A stretch of DNA of 64,000 nucleotides from Verrucomicrobiia bacterium (GTDB lineage Bacteria > Verrucomicrobiota > Verrucomicrobiia > Limisphaerales > UBA1100), in the NCBI GenBank assembly GCA_014239365.1, contig JAAZZB010000059.1, forward strand, positions 124,001 through 188,000, given 5' to 3'. Position numbers and translations under genes: made by a program. The notes beneath the pieces are model-generated. The model did no database searches, was not told the DNA's origin, and was given only the letters and a program-made list of their open reading frames with translations. Below, one piece after another: positions 44,840 through 53,856 of the stretch. Every line of letters starts with the position of its first letter. Position 1 is the stretch's first letter.

Positions 44840-46258
44840 TTGGCGGACACCACGCAAAACCACATCGCTGGCGGCGACCCGCAAACAGTCGCCGCCGCGC
44901 GCGTAGTCATGGAGCAGGGCGGCAACGCCTTTGACGGCATCGTGGCCGGAGCTTTTTTGGCGATGGTGAGCGAATCCACTCTCACCAGCGTGGGCGGCGG
45001 TGGTTATCTGATGGCCAGCGCGGCAGACGCGGAACCGGTACTCTTCGATTTTTTTAACTCGATGCCGAGTGGGGATGTGGGTGCCGGGAATCTTGATTTC
45101 CTTTCCGTGTCGGTTGATTTCGGATCCGCAACACAGGAATTCCACATTGGGCGCGGCGCCGCCGCCGTGCCGGGTAATGTGCCGGGGCTGTTGCGGGTTC
45201 AGGAAAAACTCGGCTGCCTCGACCGTGCCGCAGTGCTTGCGCCCGCCATTCGATCTGCGCGGGAAGGCATAGCGTTGTCCGCGCAACAAGCGGAGTTCAT
45301 CCGGATGCTCGAGCCAATTCTCATCCACACGCCGGACGCGCGCGCGCTGTACGCGCCGAAGGGCAATCTTCTGCGCGGCGGCGAATTCTTTTCGATGCCG
45401 GAATTTGCCGACTGCCTCGAAGTGTTGGCCGCGGAAGGCCCGACGCTGTTTCAATTCGGCGCGGTGGCCAAAGCTATTTTGGAATGGGCGGAGCAGGGCG
45501 GGTTGATTCGCGCGGAGGATCTCACCTCATTTGTGGTCGAGGAACGAATCCCACTGCGGGTGCAATTTGAAGATTGCGAAATCCTGCTCAATCCCGCGCC
45601 CGCATCCGGCGGGGTACTCATCGCCCACACGCTCGCGCAACCAGAAATTTCATCTACCCCCGGCTTGGCGCACGCAATGCAATTCACTGCGACAGCGCGA
45701 CAGCAATTGCTCGACCCCCCATCGCGCGGATCCACCACACACCTCAGCGTGCTCGATGCCGCCGGGAACGCCGCCAGCCTCACGATGACCAATGGCGAAG
45801 GCTGCGGCAGCCTGTTGCCCGGCTGCGGGTTTATGCTCAACAACGTGCTCGGCGAAGAAGACCTCAACCCCGGCGGTTTCCATCGCCACGCGCCCGGCCT
45901 GCGCCTGCCGAGCATGATGTCTCCCACCATTGCACTTCGCGCAGGGCGGCCCGTGCTAGTCACCGGCACCGGCGGCAGCAACCGCATCCGCTCGGTGATT
46001 ATCCAAGTCTTGATAAATATCATTGCGAAGGGCAACACTTTGGAGGCAGCCACGCTGTCGCCGCGCCTGCATTTTGATGGTGAGACATTACAGGTTGAAC
46101 CCGGTTTTACTGATGACGAAATGGCCTCGCTCCGGACCATCGCCCCCGTAAATGCTTGGGATTGCCCCAGCCTTTATTTTGGCGGCGCGCATTCCGTGTC
46201 GCCCGGAGGTGGTTTTGGCGACCCTCGACGCAGCGGCTGCGCTATTTCATTTTTGTAA
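44840..46258 (+). CDS. Gamma-glutamyltransferase family protein
   Basis: A 472-residue Ntn-hydrolase-like GGT homologue. The central Thr of SRGSTTHLSVLDAAGNAASLT is where autoprocessing would make the two subunits, and GSNRIRSV and FGGAHSV-type blocks follow. Typical GGT is about 550-600 residues and exported; this one has no signal peptide and starts with TTG at 44840. It is next to a GCS2-type ligase, so a role in gamma-glutamyl metabolism is plausible. Substrate unproven. Confidence 0.82.
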   Translation: MADTTQNHIAGGDPQTVAAARVVMEQGGNAFDGIVAGAFLAMVSESTLTSVGGGGYLMASAADAEPVLFDFFNSMPSGDVGAGNLDFLSVSVDFGSATQEFHIGRGAAAVPGNVPGLLRVQEKLGCLDRAAVLAPAIRSAREGIALSAQQAEFIRMLEPILIHTPDARALYAPKGNLLRGGEFFSMPEFADCLEVLAAEGPTLFQFGAVAKAILEWAEQGGLIRAEDLTSFVVEERIPLRVQFEDCEILLNPAPASGGVLIAHTLAQPEISSTPGLAHAMQFTATARQQLLDPPSRGSTTHLSVLDAAGNAASLTMTNGEGCGSLLPGCGFMLNNVLGEEDLNPGGFHRHAPGLRLPSMMSPTIALRAGRPVLVTGTGGSNRIRSVIIQVLINIIAKGNTLEAATLSPRLHFDGETLQVEPGFTDDEMASLRTIAPVNAWDCPSLYFGGAHSVSPGGGFGDPRRSGCAISFL

Positions 46259-46273
46259 TTTTCATAAATCACT

Positions 46274-47398
46274 ATGTCCATTCAATTCAATGCTTCGCCG
46301 GACCCCACAATCGGGGTGGAGGTGGAACTGCAAATTGTGGATCCCGCCACGCGCCGCCTCGTTCCCAAAGGGGGTGAACTCATCGCGGCATTGAACGACA
46401 GCCCGCATGTGAAATCCGAGCTGCTGCAATCCACCGTGGAGCTAAACACCAGCGTGTGCCGGAATGTGAAAGAAGTGCGGAGCGATCTCGAGCGTGTGAA
46501 AGACGAAGTGCAATCCGCCAGCGAAAAACTCGAGTGCAATCTCATCTCCGCCGGCACTCATCCCTTTTCTACTTGGCCCGAGCAACTGACCACCGATGAG
46601 GAGCGTTATCAGAAACTCATTAACCGCGTCCAATGGCCCGCGCAGCGCCTGATGATTTTCGGGCTGCACGTGCACGTCGGAATGGACACCGGCGAGAAAG
46701 CCGTCGCCGTTGCGAATCAACTCACTAATTTCATCCCGCAGTTTCTCGCCCTCTCAGCCAGCTCACCCTTTTGGCAAGGCAACGACACCGGCCTTGCCTC
46801 CGTCCGCAGTAAAGTTTTCGAAACGCTCCCCACCGCCGGCCTTCCAGAACACTTCGCCAACTGGGGCGAATTCCAAACCTTTATGAACACCCTCGTCAAC
46901 GCCGGTGCCATCGAGAGCATCCGTGAAGTGTGGTGGGATATCCGCCCGCATCCCGGCTTCGGCACCGTGGAGCTGCGAATGTGCGACGGCTTGCCCACGA
47001 TGGAAGAGCTCCTCGCCGTGGCCGCGCTGATGCACTGCACCACCGTGCACCTCGGCGAACAATACGAGAATGGCGAACTGCCACCCCCCACGCGCCATTG
47101 GATTCTGCGCGAAAACAAATGGCGCGCCGCGCGTTGGGGGCTTGATGCCCGCATCATTCAAGACGAAGCCGGCAACCTCGAATCCAACCGCACCCTCATC
47201 CATCACCTCATAGAAACGCTTGCTCCACTCAGCGAAACACTTAACTGCGCCGAAGAATTAGCAAATTTGGCTCGCATTCTCGATCAAGGCCCGAGCTACC
47301 TCCGCCAGCGGAAAATTTTCGAACAAACCGGCCAGCTCGAGCCCGTGGTCGACGCCCTTATCGACGAATGGAAAACCGGGAAGCGCCACACCCCGTGA
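46274..47398 (+). CDS. GCS2-type carboxylate-amine ligase (YbdK family)
   Basis: A 374-residue ATP-dependent ligase of the GCS2 family (PF04107): TIGVEVELQIVD at the start, LISAGTHPF, HVHVGMDTG and the RPHPGFGTVELRMCD block. Members either make gamma-glutamylcysteine or join other carboxylates to amines. The adjacent GGT homologue suggests a gamma-glutamyl product. Fifteen bases separate the two genes and both are on the plus strand. The tRNA-Gly promoter begins two bases after its stop. Confidence 0.85.
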   Translation: MSIQFNASPDPTIGVEVELQIVDPATRRLVPKGGELIAALNDSPHVKSELLQSTVELNTSVCRNVKEVRSDLERVKDEVQSASEKLECNLISAGTHPFSTWPEQLTTDEERYQKLINRVQWPAQRLMIFGLHVHVGMDTGEKAVAVANQLTNFIPQFLALSASSPFWQGNDTGLASVRSKVFETLPTAGLPEHFANWGEFQTFMNTLVNAGAIESIREVWWDIRPHPGFGTVELRMCDGLPTMEELLAVAALMHCTTVHLGEQYENGELPPPTRHWILRENKWRAARWGLDARIIQDEAGNLESNRTLIHHLIETLAPLSETLNCAEELANLARILDQGPSYLRQRKIFEQTGQLEPVVDALIDEWKTGKRHTP

Positions 47399-47399
47399 T

Positions 47400-47427
47400 T
47401 TGACAAACCTGCCCAATCCGTTACAAT
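47400..47427 (+). promoter_or_regulatory. tRNA-Gly promoter
   Basis: Perfect -35 TTGACA (47400-47405), 16-nt spacer, TACAAT (47422-47427). It begins two bases after the stop of the ligase gene. The tRNA 5' end is at 47437. Confidence 0.7.
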
Positions 47428-47436
47428 GCGGCCCAC

Positions 47437-47510
47437 GCGGGTGTCGTATAATGGTATTACTCCAGCCTTCCAAGCTGATAACGCGAGTTCGATTCTCGCC
47501 ACCCGCTCCA
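47437..47510 (+). tRNA. tRNA-Gly(TCC)
   Basis: Acceptor GCGGGTG pairs with CACCCGC, the anticodon loop CTTCCAA reads TCC, the T arm has GTTCGATTC, and CCA is encoded at 47508-47510. Confidence 0.97.
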
Positions 47511-47549
47511 ATTTCAATTCCACCAAAAATACAGTCTCGTTTTTGGGTT

Positions 47550-48158
47550 TCATGAAATTATTGCCACGGGCTTTTTCCATCTCTCCCAATCCTCTCCCGT
47601 ATCCACATCCGCCAGCTCGCGTAATATTTTTATAGTCAGCCCTGCTTCTCTCGCTTTTTCTAGCGTCATTTTCAAAACTTCTCCTGTGCTCCATTTAATT
47701 TCTTCAAACAGAACAGGGCAGGGTGCGTTCAGGCCGATCAGCCAATAACCTCCATCGGTGGCAGGGCCGATCACGGCGTCGTGGGTTTGGAGGGCTTTGG
47801 TGGCGGCGTGCAAATCGCTTAACCGCACTTCGGGGCAATCGGATCCGATGACGATTGTGGGGCCGTTTGTTTCGGTGAAAGCGCGGTGCATTCGCTCGCC
47901 GAGGTCGCCTTCGCCTTGAGATTGAGCTTTCCAGTTGGCTTGCAGCCATTGGGTGATTTCGTTTTTGGCGTCATCGGGCGTGAAGCGTAATTCTACTTCA
48001 ATGGAGCGGGGCAGGGGAGCCAGATTAGCAAGCACGGTTTCGGTGAGTTGACGATAGGCGTCGCACGCGGCTTCGTTTCCAATGGTGGCGGCCAGCCGGG
48101 TTTTCACAAAACCGGGGCGAGGCGCTTTCACAAAAATGATGATGCGAGGTTCGGGCAT
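47550..48158 (-). CDS. TIGR04282/DUF2064 glycosyltransferase-like protein
   Basis: A 202-residue protein of the family annotated as TIGR04282 (arsenosugar biosynthesis-associated glycosyltransferase) and DUF2064. Its motifs KAPRPGFVKTRLA, GSDCPEVRLSDLHAA and GPATDGGYWLIGL match nucleotidyltransferase-like members. The arsenic link is from other genomes; nothing here confirms it. It is between tRNA-Gly (convergent) and a divergent Gfo/Idh gene. Confidence 0.85.
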   Translation of the reverse strand: MPEPRIIIFVKAPRPGFVKTRLAATIGNEAACDAYRQLTETVLANLAPLPRSIEVELRFTPDDAKNEITQWLQANWKAQSQGEGDLGERMHRAFTETNGPTIVIGSDCPEVRLSDLHAATKALQTHDAVIGPATDGGYWLIGLNAPCPVLFEEIKWSTGEVLKMTLEKAREAGLTIKILRELADVDTGEDWERWKKPVAIIS

Positions 48159-48217
48159 CCTTGACTTTCCTCGCCAATCATTGTGCCATCGGCCCTCGCA
48201 TTCAACTCGCGATTATT

Positions 48218-49249
48218 GTGAAAAAATATAACGTCGGAATTATCGGATACGGTTGGGCAGCCACTGCCCACATTGACGCCATCAACGCCTCGGGCATGGC
48301 CCAGGTCACTCGCGTGTTTTCATCGCGCTTACTGGACGATGATGAACTCAGTGTGCGCCATGGCAGCCGCATCAAAACCACCACCAATCTCAAGTCTATG
48401 CTTAACGACCCAAATGTGGACGTGGTGGATGTGACGAGTTATCCGTACCAACACGCCGATCAAGTGGTCGCTGCGGCCAAGGCGGGCAAGCATCTCATCA
48501 TTGAAAAGCCCCTCACGCTCACGCAGCCGAACTTGCGACGGATGCTGGCGGCGGTGAAGAAAGCGCGCGTGAAAGTTTGCGTGTGTTTTGAGTGCCGATT
48601 CGCATCGCAATTTCTCACGATTAAATCCGTCGTGGACCAAGGGCTCATCGGCAAAATCCACTACGGCGAAGTGGACTATTATCACGGTGTCGGCCCGTGG
48701 TACGGCCAGTATCGCTGGAACACCAAAAAAGATGCGGGCGGCAGCAGCTTGCTTTCGGCCGGTTGCCACGCGATGGACGCGCTTTTATATTTTATGGGCT
48801 CCACGGATGTGGTGGAGGTAACCAGTCATTCCACGCAATCGAAAAACAAGATTTTCAAAAAATACGAATACGACACCACCAGCGTCACCATTCTGAAATT
48901 CAAGGACGGGCGTATTGGCAAAGTCGCGAGTGTGATCGATTGCCTGCAACCATATTATTTCCACACCCATCTCGTTGGCAGCGAGGGCAGTGTTTTGGAT
49001 AATAAATTTTACTCCAGCAAAATGGGAGCGCTCAACAAAAACGAATGGAGCACGCTGGCTACGCAACTGGTGGATTCCGGTGATGTGAGTGATCACCCGT
49101 ATCAAACACAGTTCGAAGCCTTCTTCACCGCGCTGCGCGCCGGCAAGGAAATGCCGCACACCAGCCTTGAGGATGCAGCGCGCACGCACAAAATTATCTT
49201 CGCAGCGGATCAATCCGCCGCCACCGGCAAGCCTGTACGCATCAAATAA
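48218..49249 (+). CDS. Gfo/Idh/MocA family oxidoreductase
   Basis: A 343-residue NAD-dependent oxidoreductase: Rossmann motif GIIGYGWAATAH, EKPLTLTQ signature, and the active site with GGSSLLSAGCHAMDALLYF. The GTG at 48218 (VKKYNVGII) is chosen as the natural start; an upstream in-frame ATG at 48161 is possible. It is the first gene of a run with a PIG-L deacetylase and a NagB-like protein, so its substrate is likely an amino sugar or derivative. Confidence 0.88.
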   Translation: MKKYNVGIIGYGWAATAHIDAINASGMAQVTRVFSSRLLDDDELSVRHGSRIKTTTNLKSMLNDPNVDVVDVTSYPYQHADQVVAAAKAGKHLIIEKPLTLTQPNLRRMLAAVKKARVKVCVCFECRFASQFLTIKSVVDQGLIGKIHYGEVDYYHGVGPWYGQYRWNTKKDAGGSSLLSAGCHAMDALLYFMGSTDVVEVTSHSTQSKNKIFKKYEYDTTSVTILKFKDGRIGKVASVIDCLQPYYFHTHLVGSEGSVLDNKFYSSKMGALNKNEWSTLATQLVDSGDVSDHPYQTQFEAFFTALRAGKEMPHTSLEDAARTHKIIFAADQSAATGKPVRIK

Positions 49250-49251
49250 CC

Positions 49252-50055
49252 ATGCCCAATCCTTCGGCCATTGCCATCGGGGCACATCCGGATGACATCG
49301 AGTTTGCTATGGCCGGCACGCTGCTGCAATTGCAGGCGGCGGGTTGGGAGATTCATTATTTCAATCTTTCCAGCGGCAATCTGGGCAGCGTGAAATTAAA
49401 TGCCGCCCAAGCCACCCGCACCCGCGCGCGGGAAGCCAAAGCCGCAGCAAAAATTCTCGGCGCAAAATATCATGCGAGCATTTGCAATGATTTGGAAATT
49501 ATGTACGACGTGCCCACGTTGCGAAAAGTGGCAGCGGTGATTCGCAAGTCCAAAGCTTCAATCGTACTCACGCATTCGCCAGCAGATTACATGGAGGACC
49601 ACACCAACACCTGTCGCCTCGCGGTGACGGCGGCCTTCGCGCACGGCATGCCCAACTTCAAGTGCACGCCTGCGGCTAAACCTTATGCGCACAATGTGAC
49701 CGTCTATCACGCGATGCCGCATAGCTTGCTCGATCCCTTGCGCCAACGCGTGATGGCCGGTGCATTTGTGAACACGACGCCAGTTCGCACACAGCAAGTA
49801 AAGGCGCTCGCCGCGCATGCGAGCCAACAAGATTGGCTGGATGTAAGTCAGGGGATGAATTCATACATCAAAGCAGGCGAGGAGGTTTCGCGAATGTTGG
49901 GGCGGTTGTCCAAAAAGTTTAAGTTCGCCGAAGGTTGGCGGCGGCATTTGCATTTTGGTTTTAGTTCGGAAGAGTTGGATCCACTGAAGGATGCCCTCGG
50001 GAAAAATTATTTGATCAATCAAAAATACGAGCGCGCGCTCAAAAAAGAACAATAA
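49252..50055 (+). CDS. PIG-L family deacetylase
   Basis: A 267-residue zinc-dependent N-deacetylase of the LmbE/PIG-L family, with [10 protein letters not shown] near the start and the later [15 protein letters not shown] block; a HxxH-type site is represented by SPADYMEDH. Members remove acetyl groups from N-acetylglucosamine conjugates. Starts two bases after the Gfo/Idh stop and is followed two bases later by the NagB-like gene, which implies one operon. Confidence 0.9.
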   Translation: MPNPSAIAIGAHPDDIEFAMAGTLLQLQAAGWEIHYFNLSSGNLGSVKLNAAQATRTRAREAKAAAKILGAKYHASICNDLEIMYDVPTLRKVAAVIRKSKASIVLTHSPADYMEDHTNTCRLAVTAAFAHGMPNFKCTPAAKPYAHNVTVYHAMPHSLLDPLRQRVMAGAFVNTTPVRTQQVKALAAHASQQDWLDVSQGMNSYIKAGEEVSRMLGRLSKKFKFAEGWRRHLHFGFSSEELDPLKDALGKNYLINQKYERALKKEQ

Positions 50056-50056
50056 C

Positions 50057-50986
50057 ATGCCACGCAAACTCAGCACCATTGCCCCCGATTGGTGGGACTA
50101 CACTACACTGGAAAACGACCTCATTCGCGATGCGGCAAAGCTCACGCCGCGCCAAATCGAAAAGCTCGCGCGGCCGGGCTTTCGCGTGGTGATGTACGAC
50201 ACGTTGGAGGATTTTTATCTCGCTGAGGCGCTGGAATACATCGATGCGTGGCGTGCTTCCACGCCGGATAATCCCGTGGGCATCTGCGGCCCCATCGGCC
50301 CCACGGAGCAACTGCCGCTTGTGGCGCGCCTCGTCAATGCCCTCGGGCTCAGTATTCGTTCGGCGCATTTTTGGGGGATGGATGAATGGTATGACGGCAA
50401 GCACGAAGTTTCACTCAAGCATCCGCTTTCATTTGAACGAGCTGATCGCGAATTATGTTTCAACAAAATCGACAAACGTCTTTCAATGGCCGATGAACAT
50501 TTGCATTTCCCCAAAGCCGACACCAAGCCCTTCATTGAAAGTTGGGACAGCGTTCGCTGCGCCGTAATGCAAGGCGGGCAGGGCGACATCAAACATTGGG
50601 CGTTCAACGATCCGCTGCCGCGCAAAGGCAAATGGAAAAATAATCCGCCGCCCGCCAAGGAGTATCGCAAGCTCGGTACGCGCATTGTGGATTTGCATCC
50701 GGTGACGCTCGCGCAAAACGCCCGCACCAGCGGCGGCGGCAACATCAGCCTTGTTCCGCAACAAGCTATCACCGTTGGCCCGCGCGAAACGTGGCAAGCA
50801 GAGAAGGTGAGCATTTGGCAAGCGGGCGCCCACGACAGCCCCTTCGGCCAGCGCCTTACTACGCTGATGATTTCCAAAGGCATCGCTGACAGCGCCGTGC
50901 CGATGAGTTTATTGGCGGATCATCCCAACGTTCAGTTCAATTTCTTTCGTGGTGGCCTCGGTTCCTGCGAAGTGGAGATGCACTGA
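50057..50986 (+). CDS. Glucosamine-6-phosphate deaminase-like protein
   Basis: A 309-residue protein of the NagB/RpiA isomerase fold. It retains the substrate loop GPIGPTEQ (in the place of LGGTPLGTY), MDEWYDG (NagB MDEYVG, active-site Asp) and [11 protein letters not shown], where NagB has NDGHIAFNEP; so the His is kept, and the triad Glu is Asp. This divergence means the reaction may differ from that of glucosamine-6-phosphate deaminase. It closes the Gfo/Idh - deacetylase - NagB-like run. Confidence 0.8.
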   Translation: MPRKLSTIAPDWWDYTTLENDLIRDAAKLTPRQIEKLARPGFRVVMYDTLEDFYLAEALEYIDAWRASTPDNPVGICGPIGPTEQLPLVARLVNALGLSIRSAHFWGMDEWYDGKHEVSLKHPLSFERADRELCFNKIDKRLSMADEHLHFPKADTKPFIESWDSVRCAVMQGGQGDIKHWAFNDPLPRKGKWKNNPPPAKEYRKLGTRIVDLHPVTLAQNARTSGGGNISLVPQQAITVGPRETWQAEKVSIWQAGAHDSPFGQRLTTLMISKGIADSAVPMSLLADHPNVQFNFFRGGLGSCEVEMH

Positions 50987-50992
50987 GCAGCC

Positions 50993-51020
50993 TTGCCCTC
51001 CGGCCCGTCGTCACTATAAT
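50993..51020 (+). promoter_or_regulatory. serS promoter, leaderless geometry
   Basis: TTGCCC (50993-50998), 16-nt spacer, perfect TATAAT (51015-51020). Seven bases after the -10 is 51027, one base before the serS GTG at 51028. The transcript would begin at or within a base of the start codon, so no leader and no ribosome site. Confidence 0.6.
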
Positions 51021-51027
51021 CCGCGCC

Positions 51028-52323
51028 GTGTTGGACATTAAATATATCCGCCAAGAGCCCGAAGCCGCTAAGACACGGCTGGCCGCGCGTGGCGAAGACG
51101 CAAGCCGCATCGACGACTTATTGGCGCTGGACGAACAACGGCGTGCGTTGGTCACCGAAGCGGAAACTTTACAGGCCACCCGCAATGCTGCTTCCAAAGA
51201 AATCGGCGCGTTGATGGGCCAGGGCAAAAAGGAAGAAGCCGAGGCTAAGAAAACTGAAACTCGCGAACTGGGCGACAAGGTTGATTCGCTCAATGCGCAA
51301 CGGACCGAAGCCGATGATGCGTTCAATAATTTGATTCTCACTTTGCCCAATCTTGCTCACGACAGCGTGCCCGTCGGCGATGAAAGCGCCAACGCTGAAG
51401 TGAAAGTGGAAGGGCGAAAGCCGACGTTTGATTTTGAACCGAAGGGCCATTTGGATTTATGCGATTCGTTGAAACTTATTGATTTCGAGCGCGGCGCGAA
51501 ATTGGCCGGCAGTGGCTTTCTGTTGTACACCGGTTGGGGCGCGCGATTGGAACGGGCGATGATTCAATTTCTGCTCGATCTCCACATCCACGAGCACGGC
51601 TACACCGAGGTGAGCCCGCCGTTTATGGTGCAGGCGGAATGCATGGAAGGGGTTGGGCAATTTCCAAAATTCCTCGACCAAGCCTACGCAGTGCAGGAAG
51701 GGCTCGATGGCGAAACGCTCGGCAAACGTTATCTCATTCCCACCGCCGAAGCGCCCGTGGCGAATTTGCATCGTGGTGAAATTCTCAGCGAAGACGAGTT
51801 GCCCAAAAAATATTGCGCGTACAGTCCTTGCTTCCGCGCCGAGGCCGGTGCCGCCGGCGTGGCGACGCGCGGGATGATTCGCGTGCATCAGTTTGATAAA
51901 GTGGAACTCATCAAAGTGGTGAAGCCCGAAACCGGATACGACGAACTCGAAGCGATGCTCGCCAACGCGGAAAAAGTTTTGCAACTGCTTGGGCTGCACT
52001 ATCGCGTGCTGCTGCTCAGCACAGGCGATATGGGTTTTGCTGCGGCCAAAACGTACGACATCGAAGTTTGGGCGCCGGGGCAGGGGAGCTATCTCGAAGT
52101 GAGCAGTGTTTCCAACACCGAAGATTTTCAGGCGCGCCGAATGAAAACGCGATTCAAAGCAGAGCAGGGCGGCAATCAACTGCCGCATATTTTGAACGGC
52201 AGCGGCGTGGCGCTTGCGCGGTTGTTTGTGTCGCTCATCGAAACGCATCAACAAGCGGATGGCTCCATCGCCATTCCGGAGCCGCTGCAACCTTACCTGC
52301 GTGCCGACCGCATTTCCGCTTAA
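51028..52323 (+). CDS. serS: Seryl-tRNA synthetase
   Basis: A 431-residue class II synthetase: a long N-terminal coiled-coil arm (residues about 27-110) that holds the tRNA-Ser variable arm, then motif 1, motif 2 (YSPCFRAEAGAAG) and motif 3 (LNGSGVALARLFVSLIE). The protein charges tRNA-Ser, including the tRNA-Ser(GCT) in this window. Start GTG at 51028 (VLDIKYIRQ); a TTG follows directly at 51031. No Shine-Dalgarno sequence is upstream, consistent with a leaderless message. Confidence 0.96.
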   Translation: MLDIKYIRQEPEAAKTRLAARGEDASRIDDLLALDEQRRALVTEAETLQATRNAASKEIGALMGQGKKEEAEAKKTETRELGDKVDSLNAQRTEADDAFNNLILTLPNLAHDSVPVGDESANAEVKVEGRKPTFDFEPKGHLDLCDSLKLIDFERGAKLAGSGFLLYTGWGARLERAMIQFLLDLHIHEHGYTEVSPPFMVQAECMEGVGQFPKFLDQAYAVQEGLDGETLGKRYLIPTAEAPVANLHRGEILSEDELPKKYCAYSPCFRAEAGAAGVATRGMIRVHQFDKVELIKVVKPETGYDELEAMLANAEKVLQLLGLHYRVLLLSTGDMGFAAAKTYDIEVWAPGQGSYLEVSSVSNTEDFQARRMKTRFKAEQGGNQLPHILNGSGVALARLFVSLIETHQQADGSIAIPEPLQPYLRADRISA

Positions 52324-52339
52324 CGATAAAATCGATACA

Positions 52340-53743
52340 ATGCGAATCCTGCAGGCGGTTAGCGAATTTTTCCCGTACTCCAAAACCGGCGGCTTGGCCG
52401 ATATGGTTGCGGGACTTTCCGGTGCTTTAGCGCGAACCCACGAAGTGACTGTGGCCACGCCTTTGTATCGGGGCATCCGGGAGCAATTCCCTGATTTGGA
52501 GGCGGTCGGCGATGAGTTTGAATTGCCTTTGGGGGACGCCAAGCTAACCGGTCGCTGGTGGCGACACCAACCTTCACCCAACCTCATTGTGTTGTTGCTG
52601 GAAAACGACGCATTTTACGATCGCCCCGGATTATATATGGAACACGGGGAAGGGTACTGGGACAACCCTGAGCGATTCATTTTTTTTAGCAAAGCTGTCG
52701 CGCGTTTGTCGCTGGATTATGACGTGGCCCATTTGCACGATTGGCAAACCGCCATCGTGCCGATGCTCTTAAAGGAAGGGGCAGGGAAGGGCACGCCACG
52801 CACGGTGTTCACCATTCACAACCTCGCGTATCAGGGCTCCTGCGATGCGGATCGGTTCAGCTTCACTAATCTTTCGGCAAAGCTCTTTCACTCGCGCGGC
52901 CCGGAACATTTTGGTCAATTGAACTTTATGAAGGCCGGTTTGCACTATGCCGATGCCATCACCACCGTTAGCCCGCAATATGCGCAGGAGATTCTTACCG
53001 AAGAATTTGGCGAAGGCCTCAGTGGGGAATTGTTGAAACGCAAAGATCAACTCACCGGCATTCTTAATGGCGTGGACTACGCCGAGTGGCGCACACGCGG
53101 CAATCCGCATTTGGCCGCCGAATATGATTTGGAAAACCTTTCGGGTAAAGCAACGTGCAAAGCACAGTTGCTGGAAATATTCGGGTTACCGAATGAAGGG
53201 CTGCCTCTCTTCGCAGTGGTTTCACGGTTAGCAGAACAAAAAGGGATTACGCAACTGGTCGAAGCGCTGGCGGAGTTATTGCCGGGCGATGGCTTTCAGT
53301 TTGTCTTGTTGGGTTCCGGCGATGAGGCATTGGAGGAGATGCTGCTCCAACTTCGCGCTGAATTTCCTAACCGAGTTGGCGTGGAAATTGGTTACGACCA
53401 ATCCCTTTCGCACAAAATCGAGGCCGGCGCAGATTTTTTTCTGATGCCGTCCCGCTTTGAGCCGTGCGGCCTCAATCAACTTTACAGCCTCCGCTATGGA
53501 ACCATCCCCATCGTCCACGCCGTCGGCGGCCTCAAAGACAGCATCACCGACATCCAAAAACCCGAGGGCAATGGAATCCGCTACGAACAATTTGATGTGC
53601 CCCAACTCAGCACGGCAATCCACCACGCTCTCAGCCTGTCCCGAGACCCCAAGAAAATGGAAATGGTCCGACGCATTGGGATGAAGCAAGACTTCTCCTG
53701 GCCAATGGCCGCCCAAAAATACACTCAACTTTACAGCAAATAA
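52340..53743 (+). CDS. glgA: Glycogen synthase
   Basis: A 467-residue GT5 glycosyltransferase that extends alpha-1,4-glucan from ADP-glucose. The donor-binding motif KTGGLADM lies at residues 14-21, HDWQTAIVPML at 120-130, and the C-terminal EPCGLNQLYSLRYGTIPIV includes the conserved Glu. Start ATG 52340 is chosen; the frame upstream overlaps serS. Starts 16 bases after serS. No glgB, glgC or glgP is in the window. Confidence 0.94.
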   Translation: MRILQAVSEFFPYSKTGGLADMVAGLSGALARTHEVTVATPLYRGIREQFPDLEAVGDEFELPLGDAKLTGRWWRHQPSPNLIVLLLENDAFYDRPGLYMEHGEGYWDNPERFIFFSKAVARLSLDYDVAHLHDWQTAIVPMLLKEGAGKGTPRTVFTIHNLAYQGSCDADRFSFTNLSAKLFHSRGPEHFGQLNFMKAGLHYADAITTVSPQYAQEILTEEFGEGLSGELLKRKDQLTGILNGVDYAEWRTRGNPHLAAEYDLENLSGKATCKAQLLEIFGLPNEGLPLFAVVSRLAEQKGITQLVEALAELLPGDGFQFVLLGSGDEALEEMLLQLRAEFPNRVGVEIGYDQSLSHKIEAGADFFLMPSRFEPCGLNQLYSLRYGTIPIVHAVGGLKDSITDIQKPEGNGIRYEQFDVPQLSTAIHHALSLSRDPKKMEMVRRIGMKQDFSWPMAAQKYTQLYSK

Positions 53744-53856
53744 ACTTCATCAAATCTCGCCACAAGACGACACCTCCCAAAATTCACCCCTCACCTCAAT
53801 TGCACATAACATATATTGTGCGAAACAAATGGTTGTGAGAATGGTGGGGGTTTTGG
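53744..53856. other. Intergenic gap between convergent glgA and lepB
   Basis: 113 bp between two convergent genes. It has a short AT-rich palindrome near 53805 (CACATAACATATATTGTG). I see no clear intrinsic terminator and no family A or C repeat. Confidence 0.4.

Noticed and set aside
44747-45454. N-terminal extension of dihydroorotase to 690 residues
   Set aside because: The extra part is antisense to the GGT homologue and carries no dihydroorotase motif; ATG 44746 begins the real protein.
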